A DNA stretch of 64,000 nt from positions 186,001 through 250,000 of the forward strand of contig NC_045431.1 of NCBI RefSeq assembly GCF_902635505.1, written 5' to 3'. Positions 32,571-44,345 of the stretch are shown in pieces (position 1 is the stretch's first letter; each line of letters begins with the position of its first letter). The notes below the pieces were generated by a model. The model saw only the letters and a list, made by a program, of their open reading frames with translations. It was not told where the DNA came from and ran no database searches. This DNA comes from Sarcophilus harrisii. Its lineage: Eukaryota > Chordata > Mammalia > Dasyuromorphia > Dasyuridae. The translations under genes and the position numbers were made by a program.

Positions 32571-33299
32571 GATTGTTCTATTGAATTGATTTCTCTCCCT
32601 GAAATTTCAACCTACCGGTATGAGTCCGGTCTTTCAGCACAAAGCACACATTTAATCCTTCCCCCTTGACCCACACCTCTCCGCATCTCTCTAGCCAGGA
32701 CAAAACTTTATGACACCTTTCATAGCCCCTTCCCTATCTTCTTTTGTTTTGGACTAAGTATTTTCAGTGTTCTTTCTGTTTTCCAAGGTGAAAACCACAG
32801 TGTGTTGTTTACAATGCAAAAAAACACCAAAAAACCAAAAGAACAACAACAACCACAACAAAACCAACAACAACAAACCTGACCCCAGTGGAATGAACTG
32901 AGACTCTGGATCCTAAATCTGTGATCAACTGGGGATATCTGTTCATCTGAAAGTATCATCTGAAAGAGGGATTTGATCTATTCCACTTGTTCCCACATGG
33001 TATAATGAAAAGCACTCGAGGCAATGAGCAGAGAAGCATATTTCAGCTTGATTTAAGGAAAAGAAATCCTAACGTGAGACATCCAAATTTAAATGGGCTG
33101 TCTTGGGGAGCAGTGGATTCTTTCCTCATCTAACCCTAAGGTCATCATATGCAGGCTAGACGACCATTTCCTGAGTACGTTGTTGAAAGATTCTAGCTCA
33201 ACCACTGGCTGGACTAGATGGCGGAGGAGGTAGGGGGGCATGGGAGATGCTGCAAGATGTTGGTCAAGGGCAGCATTTTGCAGGCTGTGCTAATAAAAT
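32571..33299. other. No gene seen
   Basis: Includes an A/C-rich CAA-type simple tract at about 32,816-32,877. No exon or named repeat is supported. Confidence 0.4.
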
Positions 33300-33440
33300 A
33301 GGCTTGGAAGGAAACTTGGAGATCATCAAGTCCAATCCTCTAGTTTTACACATTAGGAAGATGAGTCCCAGGCAGTGAATAACTGCTTCACAAAGTTACA
33401 AAAGCCAGCACTGAAGACAGACCTCTGGACTCCAGATACA
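33300..33440 (-). repeat. Ancient SINE fragment (MIR-like)
   Basis: Antisense-type text GGAAACTTGGAGATCATCAA, GTCCAATCCTCTAGTTTTAC, ATTAGGAAGATGAGTCCCAG. Confidence 0.55.
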
Positions 33441-34639
33441 CTTTCCCATAATTAGTTTCCCTTCATACCTGCTGCCAACTCCTTGCTTCTCCTTGTTACT
33501 TTTAAGTTTGTCTGAATTCTTTTTCCTGAAACGAAGGGGGCTGAACGATCTGGCTCAGGCTCCTGAAGGTCTCCCTGGGAATACAGGATGATCAGTTGCT
33601 TGGAGGTTGGAGAGGTCAAGTGGGCATGGGACTTGCTAACTTCAGAAGTCTTTTCCAAGTGGGAAGTGGTGAGATTCTGTGACATTACATGTGGGCAAAG
33701 AAAGTGTCTGCTTATGAACAGCTTTGCTCATCAAGATAATGGGCCTCCCTTTGGAGGTTCTGCTTAGCCTCCATGGAGGATCATTCTTCCTGAAGTCATT
33801 GTCAGCTTCATAGATTATAAACTCCTCACTTGCCCCGAGGGAGAGAGCTGCTCTCCTGTTTTCCAGCTGTGCTTCTTTTCCACAATGGGCCTTGGTAAAT
33901 ACTAGCGGTTCACTCCCAGAGCTGTATTAATGACCTTAAGAGAGGTGTTTTTGTCTGTGTGTACTGATGTGTATTTTCTCTTTCAAACAATAACTTGGGC
34001 TCCAGAGAAGGCAGCTGTGCTTGCCTGGTAATGAAATCTTTTAGAGTCATTTGATTTTAATTTTAAAGCATGATTTTTCTGAAATTGTAATGTTTTTAGC
34101 CACTCAGGACTGTGGGAGGGAGGTCTATGGTAATATCAGCAGTGGCCAAATGATAACGGGCAGACTGGGTCATAGATTTTGTATCTTGAAAATGTATTAT
34201 CTCTGACGAATTTTCTGCCTTGGTCTTTGTTCTGTTTTGGGGTTTGGGGAAGGATCTTTTGCCTTTGGGCTAAAAATCTCGAATGCAGTTTGGCTTTCCA
34301 TAAATAGTTGCCTGACTACATTGGAATGTTTGTCACTTAGAAGGTTTCTAAATTTAGGTTTGCCTCCGTGGTTTCTTCCCAGGAGACATGTTGACAGCAA
34401 TTGTTAAGGCAACAAATGCTAATGAGTGGAAATCTGGATCCCGGACTCTCAGCTGGACCTTGGGACAGCACCAGGAGCCACAGGACTGGATGTGGTACCT
34501 GTTTATATATCTGTATCTCTCCTTTTTCTTTGCTACACCAGGAAGTCACCTTTACCTAGCAACTTGTACATTGTGACATCATCTCCAATGATCCTTACAA
34601 TGCTCCAGGGAGATCAAGTACAAATATCAATAATGATCA
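33441..34639. other. Repeat-poor intron-like sequence
   Basis: No exon is supported. An AT-rich, repeat-free block at about 33,880-34,110 could be conserved non-coding DNA (see findings). Confidence 0.4.
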
Positions 34640-35035
34640 TAATAATATCTAACACTTATATGGCTCTTTAAGGATTGTAGAACCCTTTATAGAGGTCATG
34701 TCCCTCCATCTTTTCAACAGTCCTGGGAGGTGGTTGTTATTATTATCCCTATTTCATAAATGAATAAATTGAGACTGAGAAAGGTTCAATCATTTTCTTA
34801 GAGCCACACAGCTACTAAATGTCTGAGGCAGGATTTGAATTCAGGTCTCTACAACTCCCACTTCTGCCACTTACCTCACTTACAGAGGAGGAAAGCTAAA
34901 GAGCATTGACTCAGGAGACCTGAATTTGAAGAACCACTTGGACCTAAATAGCCCTCAGTGTCCTCATCTGCCACTAGGAGGGATTAGACTAGATGGTCTC
35001 CACTTCGAACTGAAATCTTGTGATTGGTCAGGAGT
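34640..35035. repeat. Two adjacent MIR/MAR1-type SINE fragments in opposite orientations
   Basis: Antisense copy at about 34,640-34,890: GGTGGTTGTTATTATTATCC, GAGCCACACAGCTACTAAAT, GTCTGAGGCAGGATTTGAAT. Sense 3' portion at about 34,900-35,030: GTGTCCTCATCTGCCACTAG, GATTAGACTAGATGGTCTCC. Confidence 0.7.
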
Positions 35036-36834
35036 TTTGGAGGGATGCTTTCTACTGTGAAGCCCCTTCCCTCCCAAGCTTGTCTTTGAGGTTTGTCCAC
35101 ACCCAAGTAGATCTTTCAGCCACCAATTAAGGCTTAAATGATCCGGTGCCGACTTTCCACGTGGTGTATGGCTGAAAGAGCTCGGGATTTGGCCAGAGAA
35201 GCAAGGCTGGAGTCATCCCAATCCTGGCTCCACCAGGACTTCAGAAGTAGAAGAGACCAATGAGCCTGAGCTGGTCCATAGTGAGCCCACTGCCAAAGCG
35301 GGTCCAGGGCAGGGTCCTAGCCTTCAAGAGCAGAGCGAGGCTTTCAAGCTGGGCCCTCTCGCCAGAAGCTCAGCACCTTCTGCTGTGCTGTGATACTTGA
35401 GTCGATGTCCGGTAGGGATCGATTATACACAGCTCAAGCAGCGACTTCCTGGCTTGCTGCCCATCCGTTTTATTGTGGAAGCTCCTTCTGGGAGGGGAGG
35501 GGAGAAGGAAACCGGGCACAGTCCCTGATCCCCAGGAGTTACTTACTAGTTTAGTTGGGGGTTGGATATACTGAGCAAGTTATGACTCACAGTGTTTCGT
35601 GACTTGGTCGAGGAAACAGGCCCAAAAGGTAGAGTACTTACCTGAGATTACAGTCAAAGTCAGAGGTGGAATTTGTACCCAGATCCTTTGACTCCCAATA
35701 TTTCTTTGATTAGAGAGGGTAAGGGATGTTCTCTGCCATCAAACAGCAGCAGGCCGTGGCTAGGGTACCGTCCTGTCAATCAGACAGAAATGGCCCCTAA
35801 CCTGTGTGTGGCTGGAGCCAGACAGAGCGGGCTAGACACTGGACAGTCAGGAATCAGACAGAAGTATAATTTCAATGGCAGGGAAGTGGCTTACAAGCAG
35901 GGACATATGCTCTGCACCCCAGTCTTGGTGTGGGACCCTCTCCATTGGGGCTAAAGCGCAATCCTTCTGCCCAGAGCCACACAGTAGCCCTGACAAGGAG
36001 GGGTAACAGAACAATGAGACAAGTGTGATTCGCGGCAGGACTTCATGACTGGAACATGGGTGCTTGTCCCAGCTTGGTGCTAGTCAAAGCAGCGCAATAA
36101 TTATGTGATTTTGCCAGAGGGTGAGATCATCCAGAGGACAAGTGCAAAGGATCATTGTTGTGCCAAACTTGGGAGCCTTAGCCCTGGAAAACAAGGTATC
36201 TCCTAATATCTTGACATTTTCTCCTTTTGACCAAAGGGAAGAAGGAAGGGTCTGAGAGAGCCCTTACCCTTCTGGCCAAGAAAGGAGAGACAGGTATAAG
36301 GCAAGAGCTCACAAGAGACCAGTTGGGCCAGGACCAACGTTGCCCAAGCGGTTAGTTCCTTGGGGGTGGAGGGGGTGTCCCAGGATTCATTACTAGCCAC
36401 TGTTTGCTTTCGAGCAGAAAAGCAGGACAAAAGAATGTAGCGGGAGACAAAGGCCAACATGTGCTTGAATCAGGGCCTTGGTGTTTGGGCTCCTAACAAA
36501 GAGGAAGAAGAGGACGAAACAGTCAGCCCTGGTATGGAATCTTGGCTGTCTCATCTGGATGTCGGTTGATTCTGCGCCCCTACTAGATGAGCCTTGAGGT
36601 CCCTAGAGACTTCTGCTATCTACTCAAGAGGGTCCAACTTTAAAGTGAACTCTGATTAGAAAACCACAAATTACCAATATCTATGTTGCCTCCTATTTTT
36701 TGTTTGTTTCTCAATTACATTTTAATCTGATCTAGGAAACTGAGCCCAGAATTTGACATCTCTCTTATAGTATTGTCATGTATTGCTATTTAACCATTGT
36801 ATTATCTTTTATTTTGCCTGTGTGCATATACTTG
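35036..36834. other. No gene seen
   Basis: Unique-looking, moderately G+C-rich sequence without a supported exon. A possible antisense SINE fragment lies near 35,600-35,700 (GAGGAAACAGGCCCAAAAGG). Confidence 0.4.
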
Positions 36835-36965
36835 CTGTTCTCTAGTCCTCCTACTAGATTATAAGCTCTTGTAGGCAGGGACTTTGTTTCATAAATTTCT
36901 GTTTCCCTCTCAGCACCTAGCACAGTGCTATATTCATGACAAATCACTGTCAATCATTTTTAAAA
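36835..36965 (+). repeat. L2 LINE 3' end
   Basis: Sense L2 3' text: CTACTAGATTATAAGCTCTT, GTAGGCAGGGACTTTGTTTC, CTCAGCACCTAGCACAGTGC. Confidence 0.75.
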
Positions 36966-37329
36966 TTAAATTTATTTGTGTTATTTAATTTATGTTATTT
37001 TTTATGGGTATTCTGGGAATATGGTGCAATAGGTAAGTAAATCCTTGTTGCTTGACTATATCCAGTGCCTTGACTTTCAGAATAATTAGCTGAGTCTTCT
37101 GATGGGCATGAGGAGAGAGCCAGCCTATCTGATTTCTGATAGTCAGGACAGGTTCACCTAAGCAAAAGCTTAGGTCATGGTATAGTCATGAATAGCCCCG
37201 GGAAGGCTGTAGCTTCTACCCCTGAATATGATTCCAAGTTCAGAGTCTGACTCACAATCAGGTGACTGCCAGTCACCTCTCTAAACCTCAGTAAAGTGGA
37301 GAGATTGGACATTCTGCAGAATCCCTAAG
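36966..37329. other. No gene seen
   Basis: AT-rich at the left end, with a weak SINE-like trace (AGAGTCTGACTCACAATCAG) near 37,240. No exon is supported. Confidence 0.35.
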
Positions 37330-38250
37330 GAAATGAAGGCTATATGAAGAGGGGTCCTAGGTAGTAAGTCTGAAAAGACTGGGTAGGTGCTAGATCATGG
37401 TGGGCTTTCAATGCCAGGTGAGAGGAGTCACTGAAGCTCGGTTTCTGTGATTGGAGGAGCTGGGGGCAGCAGAGACATCTCCTTCCCTTGTGCGTCTTTG
37501 GTGTCCCACCAAGACAGGGTCACCTGTGTTCCAGTTGTGAAACTGAAGTGTACAGAAGTGAAAAACGTACACAATAAGTGCTCCCAGGCCACTTAGCAGG
37601 AACAGCCATCAGCTCTGTTTTGACACTCCTTAAAAATCCCAGAGAACATCTCTCTAAGCTTGTACTTGATGTGCCCCAATACTTGAGTTCTCCATTACTT
37701 TAATTTGTTTGTCTTCCAGATAGGCTCAGTTAATCCCATAGCAGCCTGAGGGGTGTGCACTGTTCTGTGGAAACCAGGAAACCCGCAGCAGGTAGAAACG
37801 GGTCACTGATTGCAAGAATGTGACTTCTCTGAACTATTACCGGAACATTTTCATATTATGAGGGGTCAGTTAGTCCCATTGCAGGCATTTATTAACTAGG
37901 TAGTGGGGACTAGTCAGAATGAAGCATTCCCTGCCCTCTCAGAGGCTACATTGTGCTTGGGAGCCATGGAAGAAGTGGAAACAAGATACATAAAAGAGAA
38001 GTGCAAAGTTGTTTTGGGGGAGAGGGGCATTAGCAGTAGAGGGAAATAGAGAAAGGACATAAGTAAATTTGAGCTGGATTTTGAAGGAGGCTAGGAACTC
38101 TAGGAGGCAGAAATAAGGAGCGAGAGGATTCCAGTCTGGAGGACTGTCATATGCACGAGAAGAAAAGCTTCCTTGGATTGCCGACTGTGTGAAGAATCAG
38201 GGTTGGCAAGGTAGTTTGAAGCCAAGTTGAAAAAGGCCTTAAGGCCTTCT
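37330..38250 (-). repeat. L2 LINE fragments (antisense)
   Basis: Text typical of reversed L2: TGCTAGATCATGGTGGGCTT (near 37,388), GCAGGCATTTATTAACTAGG (37,881), AAGCATTCCCTGCCCTCTCA (37,922), TTTGAGCTGGATTTTGAAGG (38,069), AGGATTCCAGTCTGGAGGAC (38,126). Parts between 37,450 and 37,870 are unassigned. Confidence 0.6.
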
Positions 38251-38640
38251 GGAGACTTTCCATTGGCTAGCTATAAGGCTTTGGCCCAGCTTGTTCCTCT
38301 GTACATATAACGGGAAGGGCTCCTCCCGTCTCCGAGGTCCGTGGCAACTCTGAGGTCTGCGATCCTCCACTGGAAAGATGATTTCTTGAGCTTTTGGACA
38401 TGGAGGTCTTGTTTAAGCTGTGCTCCAAGATTGATAGTATCACCGTGTGCAAAACTGGGAAGATCAATCTTCTGTTTGACCAATCGTGCAGGGAGGCCCC
38501 CTTCCCTTCAATCCTTAAGGACAGAGAAGTCACCTTCGTCAATAAGGACAGCAAACTCTTCTCTCCCTCTTTCTGCCGCATCGTTGGCTGAGCCGTCAAT
38601 TAGCGTCAGACCACTCAGGGAGGGTTTTCAATAAATGTTT
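38251..38640. other. Unassigned block open on both strands
   Basis: Several overlapping frames of 60-110 codons are open on both strands between 38,267 and 38,634. None has a recognised motif, a splice context or a family match that I know. It may be chance, or a relic of a retrocopied gene. Confidence 0.3.
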
Positions 38641-40079
38641 GCTGGTTCTAAGTGAGGTGACAGTGGAAGCTGTGTCTGGACGCTCACATTTCTGTACTGT
38701 ACCCAAAGCCTCTGGCAAGAAATGGCCAAAGTAAAGCGAGGGCTAACTCCCAGTTCCCAAGATTGGCTGGACCTGAGCAGTCACTAAGAGAGGACATTCT
38801 TCTCTCTTACTCTCCCCCTTCCTCTTCATTCCCACCTAATAAGAGCCTGGACTACAGGGCCAAGTGCATGGCTGCCTTAGGACTCATCCTCAGGCTCTTT
38901 ACTCTTTCTGTTGCACCCAACCCTTCCCTAGACTCTTCCATCTTGGAAAACTGTGATTCCATATCTCCCCTCCTTTTCCTGGCTTAACTCTCAGGAGATC
39001 TGCTGCTTTTCTTCTCCCATTTCCTGTTTCCCGTTGGCTTGAGAGCCCTGTGTGTGACTGAAGTTGCCAGCCTTTTTCTTAGTTCTCCTCCTGGACTTCT
39101 GGGAAGACACTCTCCCCTCTCACCCTGTCTCCTTTGCTAAGTCCCCATCTCTTCCCCATTCTCTAAGGACCCCTGCCCTTGGTGTTCCACCCTCGGTCAT
39201 CTCTCTTCCTGTAAAAGAGAAGAGAGATTCCTCTCTTCCCCTTCTCCATCCCCTCGCTTCCCATCATTTTCCTGACCTTTAGGAAGATAAGGCTAAATTG
39301 ACGTGCCCTGTGACAGTCTTTCTTCCACCTGGCTCCTGTCTAGCTGAGCACCTCCCCTTGGACGGTCCATTGGCGTGTCCAAAAGGGCACTTAGCCTCCT
39401 CCCTTCCAAGTGGGCTCCATCCCCAAATGTCCCTAAAAGCTTCTAGTCAGACAGGCTTGAAACAGCAGCTTTCTTGTGGCCCCTTTCCTCTTTCACCCCC
39501 CTCGTATTTCATTGGTTTCCAGGTCCTGCCATTTTGCCTCTGCAATCTCTGGTCGACCCCTTTCTCAGCTTGTGCACTCCTATCCTATTTCAGTTTCCTC
39601 ACCATTCCCTCTGGCTCTGTCATTGCTTTATTCTCTTTCCCCCAGCAGCTCCCAATTTCTCCTTTCTTTAAGGTCCATTTTTACAGCTGCCAAGATAATC
39701 TTCCTAAAGCACAGCTCTCCCCATTTCACTGCTTTTTTCTAAAACCTTCCCTGGCTCCCTGTTAGCTTAAAAGGGGGATTCTTCACACTGTTGCTCCCAG
39801 CACTACGGAGTCTGGCTTTTGCGGTCCCTTCCCAGCTTTCTGGAAAGATCTCTCCTTCAAGTGCTCCTAAATGGGGCCCAGTTTTCCCGGAGAGCCGTTC
39901 CGGGACCTCCGCCTTCGCGCTTTTCCATCCCTGCTCTCAGAATCAGTCCACCAGCGCAGTCCCTCTTGCACAGACAGTAGCGTTCCTGCCTTCCTCCAAG
40001 GTTCAGCTCAGGGGGCTGTTTCCTGAAGTCTTTCACGAGCCCTCCTGGAGCACCAAGCTTGAGTTCTCCTTTCTCCTGT
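38641..40079. other. Pyrimidine-rich, no gene; ancient LINE-like text
   Basis: C/T-rich throughout. Text at about 39,670-39,800 (CTGCCAAGATAATCTTCCTA, AACCTTCCCTGGCTCCCTGT) matches a very common ancient mammalian repeat, probably L2-like. Long open frames here reflect the skewed composition. Confidence 0.45.
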
Positions 40080-40225
40080 CATCCATTAGCTAGGTTCAGG
40101 TCCCTGCCTCTCGAAGGTAGGGGCTGTTTGGTTTTTACTCTTGGCTCTCCAGCACCTCGCAGAGCGCCTGGCAGACAGGACACCTCGAATAATGTCTCTG
40201 AGCTGGATTGAATTGATTGAAATGC
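40080..40225 (+). repeat. L2 LINE 3' end
   Basis: Sense L2 tail with CpG-rich drift: CTCTCGAAGGTAGGGGCTGT, CTCTCCAGCACCTCGCAGAG, CGCCTGGCAGACAGGACACC, ending GATTGAATTGATTGAA. Confidence 0.65.
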
Positions 40226-40700
40226 CCCGGCGTGGTCCCAGGTCTGGCGATTGCTTGTCAGGTGGCCCCTGCGGCTCCCAGGGCAGCCTCTCTCTTCTGG
40301 CGGTCACCGCGTCTGTCGAACACTACCCGCGTCAGATTGCTTGGATCATGTGCTGCCGCGAGAGAGGAAGCCCGGATTCAGCCCCCAAATTAGGGGAAAC
40401 TACGGCAGAGCGCCCGAGCCGCCTTCCTTGCCAGAGCGCACCCGGCGCAGCGGGCGATTTCCCAAATCCTCACTTTCTGTCCCGACAGAGGCTGAATTGT
40501 GCCGGGTCCCAACTGCTGAACGCTGTGGACGCCTGCGAGTCTCGATTGAGCGCCGGCCTTGCTTTGGGCCTTGCTTGGGGCCTTGCTTCGGGCCCTCCTG
40601 GGTGGCACCTCCTGAACTCCTGGGCGGCACCTCCTGAACCATGCGAGCCAGATCACCCACTGCCTTTCCCAGGCTTTCAGCTTCTGCCTACCTGAAATGG
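40226..40700. other. Small CpG-rich patch with short tandem repeats
   Basis: CpG-dense relative to its flanks (GTCACCGCGTCTGTCGAACA, CGCACCCGGCGCAGCGGGCG). It includes three GGCCTTGCTT-type units at about 40,556-40,595 and two GGCACCTCCTGAA units at about 40,604-40,640. It could be a minor promoter or enhancer; no exon is supported. Confidence 0.4.
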
Positions 40701-40849
40701 ACGGGGGGAGTGAGGGGCCTCGAGCCTCCTCTTGTCTCTGAAATGAAGGACTAGAAGCCGGGGATGGCTCAGGGGCCTCCTGAAAAACCACGTTTGGAAC
40801 CAGGTCTTTGGTCAATGGTCCCAGCTTAAGAGTTCTATGATCTCAGTAG

Positions 40850-41080
40850 TGGTGGTGGGGTGTGCCTGCATGCGTGTTCTTGTGTATATGTATGTGTGTG
40901 CATGCGTGTGTACATGTGTGCGTGGGTGTTTGTGCATGCGGGTGTACATGCTAGTAAAGCGAGGACTCCACCTAGTTTGTTGGGGAGAGAGCGGAGGATT
41001 GCGTATGCAGATAGGAAGTATCACTCTGGTTCGATAAGGGGGGGGTGTTTGGGAGTGTGTATGTGTGTGTAGCTCCCCAC
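40850..41080. repeat. TG-rich degenerate simple repeat
   Basis: Interrupted TGTG/TGCA text (TGTATGTGTGTGCATGCGTG) over about 100 bases from 40,858, and again near 41,055-41,072. Confidence 0.7.
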
Positions 41081-42704
41081 AGAGCCCATCCTGGACCAAG
41101 CTGCGAGGGACACAAGTATAACGGGCCTGGTCCCGCAACATACAGACCTTACTCAGGATGGTGGCTTACCCTTGGGTCTCCCACTCCCGCCGCCTGTGTC
41201 AAACAGGCGAGTCCTCAGCAAGTCCCTCAGCATTTAGGAGACTGTTTCCCCTTCTGGAGAACGAGCCCAGGAGTCGTCCCAGTTGAGCCTGTTCTTAGTC
41301 TGAGGCTCCCTAGTTATTATCTCATCCTGTTCAGGGGTCGGATGACGTAGTTCAAGGGGGAAGCCTTTGGCCTGTGTCGCTAACAACCAACCAGCCTCCA
41401 TCAACCTCTCACTGTGAGCCCAGGGCGATGCTGCCCCCCTCCTCCCCACCCCAGATCCAAGAGAGGGTGTTTAAGTCTCCGTGCCAAGGGCCCTGTAAGC
41501 AACCCAGCTGCCAATGGGGCAAACTTAGATAATCCCCAAAGGGGAACCATGAAGGGTGAGGGGAAGATCTTGTATAGAAGTGGAACTTTCTCTGGGACTC
41601 CAATATAGCCAAGTGCTCCAGGAGGCAGAAGGGCCTGGGAGCACCTTCCAGGAGCGCTAGGCCTGGGGGAGGGGGGTGTGCCCAGCTGGGAGAAGGAGGA
41701 TGGGGCGGGGGGGATGCCCCAGCTGAGAGGAGGAGGATGGGGGGGTGTCCCAGGTGGGAGAAGGAGGACAATGCTAGGAACAGCAAGGGAGCCAGGAGAT
41801 GATCTCAGGCCCCTCAGGGTGTGGTCACACCCCTCAGGGTAAGGCAGAGGGGGAGGGGCTGCTTTATGGAGGCATCTTTCTGGAGGCCCATATCCCCATG
41901 TATAAAAACCTGAAGAATGTCCACACCCTTCACGACTTCCCTTGCCAAGTCATCTGGGGAAACCACTTGAGAAAGCACAATATAGATAGGAGCTGTGACT
42001 GGCAACCACGGGGTCACTGCAACAAGGTCTCCCTCAGTGCCATGGTGAGCAAAGCTTCCTTAAAAGTTTTTTTGGAGACAGGGAGACCGGATGTATCATT
42101 TCATTGGTACAAGGACGACCCTCCCCACCACGCTTCTCTCTACCAGTGCAGAACAGACACTAGCCCACCGTGCACAGTTGGGGTGATGAAAGGTTAAAAA
42201 CGGGGTGACACCGGCCACGTGTGGGAAGGCACACTTAAGTCACTTCTCTCCAACTCTCCTTGGGCTTCCTGCCCACAGTTCCCTGCTTTGTGAGCCTAAA
42301 GGCTGACAGAAATTGGGATTGTTATGAAGATTTCAGCTATGGCCCCTCTGGGAGACTTTGCAGCTTAAGGTGAAAGCTTCTTTACACGGGATTCCACGAT
42401 TTAAGGAATGATGGGCTCCGGGTTGTCAGTCTTGGGGGGAGACGCCCATCCCACTGTGAAGACTTCTCAGTCTGGGTTCCTAAGCAGAGTGAGAGAAGTC
42501 CCCCTATGGAGTGGAAAGGCTGTCCCTGGGGATCCCAAGTGGGTCTGGGGGCTTGCTTTTCAGGTCATCATTTTTGGCTGCATCCCCATTCTGCCAGAGG
42601 CTTGCTGTTTTCCTTGAATTGCCTCCTGGGGGCACCCACGAGTAAAGGCTTTTTCACTGATTTAAAGCAGAACTGCCCTCTGCTGCAGTATTCATTCATC
42701 TGCT
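41081..42704. other. No gene seen; short G-rich tandem repeat
   Basis: About three G-rich units of roughly 35 bp lie at 41,660-41,770 (CCCAGCTGGGAGAAGGAGGA type), with runs of six to seven G that could form quadruplex DNA. A lone TATAAA-like TGTATAAAAACC lies near 41,899 with no exon attached. Confidence 0.4.
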
Positions 42705-42790
42705 CGCTCACTCCTTCATTTGTTTCTTCAGCAAATATTTATTAGGCATCTCCTGGGTTCACCAGAGAATCATAAAGCTGGGTTTCTCTC
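42705..42790 (-). repeat. L2 LINE fragment
   Basis: Antisense L2 tail: CATTTGTTTCTTCAGCAAAT, ATTTATTAGGCATCTCCTGG. Confidence 0.6.
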
Positions 42791-42888
42791 CTCTCTCCTT
42801 CCCCTTCCCCTCATCTTCAGAATACACATATTTAAATGAATGGAATATGAAATAGAATGGGAAACATGCTTAAGAAAGAAGTGCCATA

Positions 42889-44180
42889 AGGAAGAGGAAG
42901 AGGAGGAGGAAGAGAGGAAGGAAGAGGAGGAGGAAGAGTGGTAATAGTAGTAGTAGTAGTAGTAGGAATAATAGATGTTGTAGTAGTAGTGGGAGGAAGA
43001 ATAGTGTAGAGGTAGGAGAAGGAGGAGGAAGAGGAGGAGTGGCAATAGTAGTAGGAAGAGGAGAAGAAAGAGGAAGAGAAGGAATGGTAGTAGGAGGAAC
43101 AGTGTAGAGGCGATAGGAGGAGGAGGAGGAGGAGGAGGAAAAAGAGGAGTGGCAATAATAGTAGTAGGAAGAACAGTGTAGAAGTAGTAGTAGTAGTAGT
43201 AGGAGGAGGAGTGGTAATAGGAGGCATAATAACAGTGAAGAAGTAGGAGTTGGAGGAGGAGGAACAGGAGGAGAAGTAGTAGTAGGAGGAGGAACAGTGA
43301 TAATAGTAGCAGTAGTAGGAATAGTAGGAGAGATAGTAGAAGTAGGAGGAGGAAGAGTGGTAGTAGAAGGAGGAGGATGAATAGTGTAGAGGCAGTAGGG
43401 GGAGGAGGAGAAGGAGGAGGAGGAAGAGGAGGAGTGGTAATAGTAGGAGAGGAGGAACAGTGTAGAGGTACTAGAAGAAGGAGGAGGAGAAAGAGGAGGA
43501 GGAGGAGTGGTAATAGGAGGAGAGGAGGAACAGTGTAGGGGTACTAGGAGAAGGAGGAGGAGAAAGAGGAGGAGGAGGAGTGGTAATAGTAGGAGAGGAG
43601 GAACAGTGTAGAGGTACTAGAAGAAGGAGGAGGAGAAAGAGGAGGAGGAGGAGTGGTAATAGGAGGAGAGGAGGAACAGTGTAGGGGTACTAGGAGAAGG
43701 AGGAGGAGAAAGAGGAGGAGGAGGAGTGGTAATAGGAGGAGGAACACTATAGAGGCAATAGGAGAAGAAGGAGGAGGAACAGTGTAGAGGTAATAGGAAA
43801 AGGAGGAGGAAGAAGAGGGGGGCTAGTAGTAATATTAGTAGTAGTAGGAACAGTGTAGAAGTAGTAGGAGAAGGAGGGGAGGAGGAACAGTATAGAGGCA
43901 CTAGGAGGAGGAGGAAGAGGAGGAGATGGAGGAGGAGGACAACAAGGAGGAGTAGGAATAGTAGGAGAGGTAGGAGGAGGAGGAGGAAGAGTGGAAATAG
44001 GAGGAGGAATAGTGTAGAGGTAGTAGGAGAAGAAGAGGAAGAAGAGGAGTGGTAATAGTAGTAACAGGAGGAGTAGACATAGTAGACGTAGTAGTAGTAG
44101 AAAGAAAACAAAGAGTAGGAGGAAGAATAGAAGGAGGAAAAGAGCAGGAGGAAGAATAAAGGAGGTAAAGGAAGAATTGT
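42889..44180. repeat. 1.3-kb polypurine minisatellite with 73-bp / 146-bp periods
   Basis: The + strand is almost all GGA, GTA and GAA triplets with regular GGAACAGTGTAGAGG-type markers. In the cleanest part the marker GAACAGTGTA recurs every 73 bp (43,455, 43,528, 43,601, 43,674), alternating between AGAGGTACTAGAAG and AGGGGTACTAGGAG versions, so the true period there is a 146-bp dimer. Minus-strand Leu/Ser/Pro-rich frames are products of the repeat. Confidence 0.95.
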
Positions 44181-44194
44181 AGTAATAGTTATGG

Positions 44195-44345
44195 TAATTC
44201 AGTATAATGGGAAAATGGCAAGTCTCAGAGTCAGGATGACCTGAGATCAAGTTCTGCCTCAGATATCTGGGCAGAGGGACTTGGGGTATGTCATGTATCC
44301 CTTCTGTAATTCAGCAAATTCTCCAAGACTATTAGTTGAAGGACG
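44195..44345 (+). repeat. MIR/MAR1-like SINE fragment
   Basis: Sense text: CAAGTCTCAGAGTCAGGATG, ACCTGAGATCAAGTTCTGCC, TCAGATATCTGGGCAGAGGG. Confidence 0.6.

Noticed and set aside
34968-34982. Second CTCF-like match (GCCACTAGGAGGGAT)
   Set aside because: It misses key G/C positions of the core and lies in SINE-derived text, so it is much weaker than the site at 47.35 kb.
40141-40695. 184-codon open frame in the small CpG-rich patch
   Set aside because: It begins inside an L2 tail and runs through short tandem repeats. Competing frames on both strands are equally open.
42770-44250. Leu/Ser/Tyr-rich minus-strand frames of 130-167 codons
   Set aside because: They are complementary to the polypurine minisatellite, with no start context, domain or non-repetitive part.
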